NCBI GenBank assembly: GCA_035415725.1
Contig: DAOOGN010000030.1
Location: 1 to 37,763, forward strand
Source: DSWT01 sp035415725
GTDB lineage: Bacteria > Chloroflexota > Anaerolineae > B4-G1 > SLSP01
Length of the DNA: 37,763 nucleotides
Direction of reading: 5' to 3'
The notes under the pieces: generated by a model
The model's input: only the letters and a program-made list of their open reading frames with translations
What the model was told of the DNA's origin: nothing
Databases searched by the model: none
Shown: positions 33,710-37,763 of the stretch, one piece after another
Layout: every line of letters begins with the position of its first letter
Numbering within the stretch: position 1 is the stretch's first letter
Translations under genes and position numbers: made by a program

Positions 33710-34450
33710 ATGAACAACAGGGGGGGTCATGCGCCGTTGGGTGCAGCGGATGACGTCATCCAGCCGCCCAGAGGCAGGGTTGAGGGTGATGACGTTGTTC
33801 TTTCAGTTTATGAACCATTGACATCGACAACAGCACCACCTGAGCGGGAACACACGCCGGTGGCGACGGAGGAAGATAAAGCGGCAGCGCGAGAACGCGC
33901 CCTGGTCGAGGAGGCGAAGCACAACGCGGAAGCGTTTGGGAAACTTTACCAGCAATATGTCAGACGTATCTACAATTATTTTTATCGTCACACCGGCAAT
34001 CAGACCGAAGCTGAAGACCTGACTTCACACACTTTTTATTGCGCATTACGTAGCATTCGTCAGTATAAAGATAAAGGTGGGTCGTTTCAGGCCTGGTTAT
34101 TTCGCATCGCTCACAATCTGGCGGTGAACTGGTATCGCGATCAAAGCCGGCACCGGGTTATTTCGCTGGAAGGGGACGCCCATCATACCGGACAGGCGGT
34201 CCAGCGCGATGAGCCATACGAAAAAATCGTCCGGACAGAACTGGAGGAGCTGGTGATGCAGCTCATCGACCAGTTGCCGGAAATCCGTAAAACACTTTTG
34301 ATCTTGAAATTTGTCGAAAAGATGCCTAACGAAGAAATCGCCACAGTTTTAGGCAAGACAGAAGGGGCAATCAAGTCCCTCTATCATCGCACCCTATTAG
34401 ATTTGCGAGAGACATTGCAGCAAGGAGAATACGCCGATGTTTTTTTTTAG
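33710..34450 (+). CDS. ECF-like RNA polymerase sigma factor (sigma-70 family)
   Basis: 246 residues. Region 2 (about 80-150) has LYQQYVRRIYNYFYRHTGN, EAEDLTSHTF and AWLFRIAHNLAVNWYR. Region 4 (about 180-240) has LVMQLIDQLPEIRKTLLILKF and the helix-turn-helix PNEEIATVLGKTEGAIKSLYHR. There is no region 1.1 or 3. The first 75 residues are a charged, probably disordered extension unusual for ECF factors. GGAGGGG precedes the ATG by three bases. TATGAT (33678-33683) is a possible -10 element, without a convincing -35. The 3' end overlaps the next gene by 14 bases at a T9 run, so the two are translated together. Target promoters unknown. Confidence 0.9.
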   Translation: MNNRGGHAPLGAADDVIQPPRGRVEGDDVVLSVYEPLTSTTAPPEREHTPVATEEDKAAARERALVEEAKHNAEAFGKLYQQYVRRIYNYFYRHTGNQTEAEDLTSHTFYCALRSIRQYKDKGGSFQAWLFRIAHNLAVNWYRDQSRHRVISLEGDAHHTGQAVQRDEPYEKIVRTELEELVMQLIDQLPEIRKTLLILKFVEKMPNEEIATVLGKTEGAIKSLYHRTLLDLRETLQQGEYADVFF

Positions 34451-34808
34451 GAGAAGATATATTCAGTTGGGACAGGGTATCCTTCCTCAAGAACAGATAC
34501 AGTTGGAACAGTTGATCCAGGCCGCGTTGTTGCCGGCACTGCCGACTGACCGCTTTGTCGATGCATTGGAACATGAACTGATCCAGGAAGCCCAGCAACA
34601 GGAGCGGCGTGCGCAAAATACAGGGCGAGGGTGGCGTATCGTCGGTTTCGTCGGCGGAGGATTATTGTCTGTCGCCGGGGCAATCCTGATGTGGATGTTG
34701 TGGCAGCGTCATCGGACGCCACAAGAGGGTGGCGAGGCAGCGGCAACTTCCAAACGTCCCTCCCGCTTTAGAATGCCGAAAATTGCCAAAGTAACCCCCG
34801 CGGTTTGA
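34437..34808 (+). CDS. Small single-pass membrane protein next to the sigma factor (possible anti-sigma)
   Basis: 123 residues without a recognised domain. A mostly helical, charged N-terminal part (1-65) comes first, then one membrane segment (about 68-89: IVGFVGGGLLSVAGAILMWMLW) and a basic Pro/Lys-rich tail. There is no zinc anti-sigma (HxxxCxxC) motif. It overlaps the sigma gene by 14 bases, and AAGGAG lies ten bases before its ATG. A membrane-bound partner controlling the sigma factor is a reasonable inference from the overlap and topology alone. An odd feature: the ATG is followed directly by the T9 run (34440-34448) that also ends the sigma gene. Confidence 0.75.
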   Translation: MFFFRRRYIQLGQGILPQEQIQLEQLIQAALLPALPTDRFVDALEHELIQEAQQQERRAQNTGRGWRIVGFVGGGLLSVAGAILMWMLWQRHRTPQEGGEAAATSKRPSRFRMPKIAKVTPAV

Positions 34809-34818
34809 CCTCTAAAGC

Positions 34819-35364
34819 TCATGGCTCCCGCACCTGCCGCAAGGCCAGCGCGACCGCCGCAGCCCAGGGGAGTGACTTGAACTTTCCCTCATCCAGTGCG
34901 GCCTCTACCTCCGGGCGCGAGAGCAAGAGCAATTCCTGTTCCTCTAGATCATCGGCATTGATCTCCGCCACCCGGCGCGCCCCCCTCGCCAGGAAGGGAT
35001 AGGCTACACCCGCGCCGCGATTGCCGTCCACGGGATAGCAGCCCAGCGTCAGCCATTCTGTTGCTTCGTAGCCGGTCTCTTCCCGCAATTCACGTTTGGC
35101 TGCTGCGAGTGGATCTTCGCCGGGTTCCAGATAGCCCCCGACTACCGCCAGAGATGTTCCCTCCACGCTGTACTTCGTCTGCCGCAGGCATAAAAACAGG
35201 CCTTCCGCGGTGACTGCCGTGACGTTGATGTAATCCGGCGTGATGATCCAGGGCCAATCGTCGATGATGCGCCCATTGGGCAACGCCACGGTGTGTTCCT
35301 CGACAATGAGAAACTTGCTATGGTTCAAAATCGTGCGTCGGGCCAACGTTTTCCAGGGTTGCAT
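34819..35364 (-). CDS. Nudix hydrolase (ADP-ribose pyrophosphatase-like)
   Basis: 181 residues. A perfect Nudix box GX5EX7REUXEEXGU spans 77-99 (GYLEPGED, then RELREETGY), which binds Mg2+ and cleaves nucleoside diphosphate-X substrates. The layout, with an N-terminal strand-rich part (VEEHTVALPNGRIIDDW) ahead of the box, resembles ADP-ribose/NUDT5-type enzymes. The substrate is inferred only. GAGGGGAG precedes the ATG. It is convergent with the sigma/membrane pair, 10 bp between stops. No functional link to neighbours is evident. Confidence 0.9.
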   Translation of the reverse strand: MQPWKTLARRTILNHSKFLIVEEHTVALPNGRIIDDWPWIITPDYINVTAVTAEGLFLCLRQTKYSVEGTSLAVVGGYLEPGEDPLAAAKRELREETGYEATEWLTLGCYPVDGNRGAGVAYPFLARGARRVAEINADDLEEQELLLLSRPEVEAALDEGKFKSLPWAAAVALALRQVREP

Positions 35365-35389
35365 AACGTGACTCCCCTCTATGTATTCC

Positions 35390-35516
35390 GTAGCTATTCA
35401 GGCCAGTCAACCTGCCCTATAGCAGGTTTGGCGCGCATGTGGGTATACCAGGTGCTTGTGGACGACGAGATAGGCGTGTTTCTATCAGCCCATACCCCCT
35501 GCGGCTGAATAGTTAC
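35390..35516. mobile_element. IS66-like MITE, copy E (127 bp)
   Basis: Ends GTAGCTATTCAGGCC and GCGGCTGAATAGTTAC are inverted repeats. The interior matches copy B read inverted (ACCAGGTGCTT, GCGTGTTTCTAT, AGCCCAT). Flanking 8-mers TGTATTCC and TTCTGCTC do not match, so the duplication has decayed or the copy arose by recombination. Confidence 0.75.
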
Positions 35517-35585
35517 TTCTGCTCAACACCATCTTGACTATACACGGCCTGGGTAACAAGTCAATCCTCGTTTCAACATGGACTC

Positions 35586-35654
35586 TTCCTTAAACTCTTC
35601 TTAAAGGAACCTGCGGTTATTCTTAAAGATTTTCGCAGGCAGATCGGATATGAT
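35586..35654 (+). promoter_or_regulatory. Candidate activator-dependent promoter of the HtrA gene
   Basis: CTTAAA occurs at 35589, 35600 and 35622, that is at steps of 11 and 22 bases, one and two helical turns. A -10-like TATGAT is at 35649-35654; the third repeat overlaps where a -35 would lie. Direct repeats at 11-bp steps are typical of OmpR/PhoB-family response regulator sites. The transcript would have a leader of about 300 bases. Confidence 0.5.
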
Positions 35655-35844
35655 AAGAGCGTAGCCTGATCCAGAAGCGAAGGCAAAATACCTTAAGGTG
35701 CTCTTTGGGGCATTTTCCTCACGCGCGGGGATCAGTGAGTCGCCAGCCTCAGGTTTCTGCGTTTGTACTTGTCCAGGTAGGATAAGGCGCTGACTCCCGA
35801 GGCTGGCTCTGAATCTAAAAGATGAGTAAATGTTTCGAGGATTA
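35655..35844 (+). other. Long leader region ahead of the HtrA gene
   Basis: GCCAGCCTC (35742-35750) can pair with GAGGCTGGC (35799-35807), a 9-bp closing stem around 48 bases; ACCTTAAGGT near 35690 is a short palindrome. I recognise no riboswitch consensus. No open frame with a ribosome-binding site is present. Confidence 0.35.
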
Positions 35845-35960
35845 TCATGAACCGGCGGTGGAATGAAAACTTTTCACCACGAAGGGCACGCAGGACACAA
35901 CGAACGAATTTGTGTTTTTCTCTGTGAACTCGGGGTGCTCTGGGGCTATTTTCAGAGGAG
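35845..35960 (+). repeat. Dispersed leader repeat, copy L3
   Basis: Third copy, closest to L1. Both also share ATGAACCGGCG at the upstream side. It ends CAGAGGAG, which forms with the next G the ribosome-binding site of the HtrA gene. Confidence 0.8.
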
Positions 35961-35966
35961 GTGACG

Positions 35967-37622
35967 ATGAAAACAAAAAAGACTTTCATCAGTGTTGGAA
36001 TTTTGCTGGCGCTGTCTTTGCTGGTACTGCCCGGCTGCGGCGTCATAGGCCAGTGGACAGTCCAGTCCATGTTACCCGCCGCAGCACAGTCAGAACAGGC
36101 TGACGCCGCGACGGCTCCTTTAACGGCTCCCGAAACCGGCATTTTGACCCAGGGAACGGTTTTGGCTGATTTGGAGACCACACTGAACGGCATCTATGAG
36201 AATGTCAACCCTTCGGTGGTGAGCATCCGCGTCACGCAGAAGGTCTCGCTGCTGCCGCCAATGCCGTTCTATGGTTCGACGCCGCAGACCGATGAACAGT
36301 ACCAGCAAGGCGCAGGGTCGGGCTTTGTCTGGGACAAGCAGGGACACATCGTCACGAACAACCATGTGGTTGAGGATGCGGACGAGATCAGTGTGCAGTT
36401 CGCCGATGGCAGTATTGCTCAGGCAGAACTCGTCGGCACAGATGCTGACAGCGACCTGGCCGTCATCCAAGTCGATGTTTCTGCCGAACGGCTCCACCCG
36501 GTGACCTTTGCCGATTCCACGCAAGTGTACGTCGGGCAGCTCGCCGTAGCCATTGGCAACCCCTTCGGCCTGGAGAACACCATGACGGTGGGCTTTGTCA
36601 GTGCAGTGGGGCGGTCGATGCCCGTAGACCTGGAAAGTACGAGCGGAACGAGCTATACCATCCCCGACATCATCCAGACCGATGCGCCGATCAACCCGGG
36701 GAATTCCGGCGGTGTGCTGCTCAACGAAAATGGCGCCGTCATCGGCGTTACATCCGCCATCATCTCTCCGGTGCAAGCCTCGGTAGGCATCGGATTTGCC
36801 ATCCCCTCCGCCATCGTGGAGAAGGTTGTCCCAGCGCTCATCGCTGAAGGGAGCTACACGCATGCCTGGCTCGGCATCAGCGGTATGACCCTCACGCCCG
36901 ATATAGCGCAGGCGATGGACCTGGACGAGAATCAACGCGGTGCGCTGGTGATCACCGTGCAGGAGGACAGCCCTGCAGGTAAGGCCGGTCTACGCGGCAG
37001 CGACGGTCAGATTACCGTGGATGGTCAAGACTTACCGACGGGCGGGGACATCATCATCGCCATCGAGGGCAACACCGTCAACACTTTTGACGATCTGGTC
37101 GCCAACCTGGCACGCCTGTCAGCCGGTCAGAAAGTACAGCTCACGGTGATCCGCGAGGGGAAAACGCAGGATATAGCGGTCACGCTGGGGAAGCGACCTC
37201 AAACCACCACCAGTGTGTCGGAGACGCCCACCCAAGAGAGCACACCCGAAGCGCCACAAGACGAGCCGCTCACAGCCCGGACCGCCTGGTTGGGTATTAT
37301 GGCAACAACCCTCGATTCGTCGACGGCTACGGCGATGGACCTGCCCATCGACCAGCAAGGTGTCCTGGTGGGTCAGGTGTTGGCCGGAAGTCCGGCCGAC
37401 AAGGCCGGTCTGCGAGGGAGCACAGAGACGATCACGATCAATAACCAGACGATGGTCGTGGGCGGCGACATCATCATCGCCTGGAACGAGGAGACTATTA
37501 CCAGTATGCCGCAACTCCAGGCGCTGGTGCGCCGTGCGCAGCCCGGCGACAAAGTCAAACTCACCATCCTCCGCGATGGTCGGCAGCGAGAACTGACTGT
37601 AACCCTCGAAGCCAGGCCGTAG
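35967..37622 (+). CDS. HtrA/DegP-type serine protease lipoprotein with two PDZ domains
   Basis: 551 residues. The signal peptide ends in lipobox LPGC (C24), so it is predicted to be anchored on the outer face of the membrane. The trypsin-like domain (about 70-280) has the triad H133 (NNHVVEDAD), D163 (DSDLAVI) and S247 (NPGNSGG). PDZ1 (about 290-405) and PDZ2 (about 440-548) both start (H/T)AWLGI and contain AGLRGS. Most bacterial HtrA of this size have one or two PDZ domains. Role: degrade or hold misfolded exported proteins under stress. Start ATG 35967 follows AGGAGG by five bases; GTG 35961 overlaps that site and is unlikely. Regulation: phased CTTAAA repeats upstream suggest a response regulator. 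A perfect 12-bp hairpin follows the gene. Confidence 0.94.
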   Translation: MKTKKTFISVGILLALSLLVLPGCGVIGQWTVQSMLPAAAQSEQADAATAPLTAPETGILTQGTVLADLETTLNGIYENVNPSVVSIRVTQKVSLLPPMPFYGSTPQTDEQYQQGAGSGFVWDKQGHIVTNNHVVEDADEISVQFADGSIAQAELVGTDADSDLAVIQVDVSAERLHPVTFADSTQVYVGQLAVAIGNPFGLENTMTVGFVSAVGRSMPVDLESTSGTSYTIPDIIQTDAPINPGNSGGVLLNENGAVIGVTSAIISPVQASVGIGFAIPSAIVEKVVPALIAEGSYTHAWLGISGMTLTPDIAQAMDLDENQRGALVITVQEDSPAGKAGLRGSDGQITVDGQDLPTGGDIIIAIEGNTVNTFDDLVANLARLSAGQKVQLTVIREGKTQDIAVTLGKRPQTTTSVSETPTQESTPEAPQDEPLTARTAWLGIMATTLDSSTATAMDLPIDQQGVLVGQVLAGSPADKAGLRGSTETITINNQTMVVGGDIIIAWNEETITSMPQLQALVRRAQPGDKVKLTILRDGRQRELTVTLEARP

Positions 37623-37655
37623 AGGCTATCTGATGACACGCCGTTGTCAGTGTAA

Positions 37656-37683
37656 GGAGGGAGGAGCCAATGCTCCTCCCTCC
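37656..37683 (+). terminator. Hairpin downstream of the HtrA gene
   Basis: Perfect 12-bp stem GGAGGGAGGAGC (37656-37667) with loop CAAT and GCTCCTCCCTCC (37672-37683), 33 bases after the stop. No T-run follows, so intrinsic termination is uncertain; a 3'-end stabiliser is the alternative. Confidence 0.5.
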
Positions 37684-37763
37684 GTGCTTATCTGTGCCAT
37701 ATCTATTTTCGGTAGTGGCTAAATAGTAAGTGATGGGCCTGTCGCTCCAACGTGCTCTAGATT

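Noticed and set aside
35732..36193. Minus-strand frame across leader repeat L3
   Set aside because: It translates the repeat and part of the HtrA signal region; no ribosome-binding site and no domain.
37699..37730. Possible degenerate MITE (ATATCTATTTTCGG, GGCTAAATAGTAAG)
   Set aside because: Similarity to the MITE ends is partial, the flanking 8-mers do not match, and it lies near the window edge; too weak to call.

Overview
This GC-rich window most likely comes from a member of the Chloroflexota (an Anaerolineae/Caldilineae-type filamentous bacterium). The assignment is an inference from gene style: a cyclase-ATPase-TPR giant, a secreted CSLREA/beta-helix/PKD/C25-type protein ending in an LPLVLK tail, HtrA and Fbp-type lipoproteins, and intergenic regions full of short dispersed repeats. 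No rRNA, tRNA or CRISPR array was found.

Left part (1-17.6 kb, all plus strand): an RsmF-type rRNA methyltransferase; a 1339-residue soluble-adenylyl-cyclase-like regulator; a 1802-residue secreted multidomain protein with a caspase-fold (C25-like) peptidase region; a decayed BMP-family lipoprotein gene; and a three-gene ABC importer (binding lipoprotein, fused double permease with an unusual membrane insertion, ATPase).

Centre (17.6-33.5 kb, all minus strand): a nine-gene secondary-lipid (PUFA-synthase/heterocyst-glycolipid type) cluster. In transcription order it has a carboxyltransferase, biotin carboxylase and biotin carrier (an acyl-CoA carboxylase that would supply malonyl-type extender), then KS-AT, a helical protein with one ACP, a structural KR half, a catalytic KR half plus DH, a pseudo-KS-AT-DH-DH protein, and a PfaD-type enoyl reductase. 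The PfaA-like polypeptide is split into four frames. At the ACP/KR junction the sequence has an in-phase A7 slippery heptamer, a 7-nt spacer and a three-tier hairpin, which looks like a programmed -1 frameshift signal that would restore an ACP-KR fusion. No phosphopantetheinyl transferase and no second active KS lie in the window.

Right part (33.7-37.7 kb): an ECF-like sigma factor overlapping a small membrane protein gene at a T9 run, a Nudix hydrolase, and an HtrA-type protease lipoprotein with two PDZ domains behind a promoter with helically phased CTTAAA repeats.

Several dispersed repeat families run through the window. (i) IS66-like MITEs with GTA(A/T/G)CTATTCAG ends, two with perfect 8-bp target duplications. 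(ii) A roughly 95-bp leader repeat that ends at the ribosome-binding site of three unrelated genes. (iii) A double-hairpin palindromic repeat with a compensatory change. (iv) Short tandem 7-9-mer repeats between genes that have also entered, in frame, the inter-domain linkers of the lipid megasynthase.
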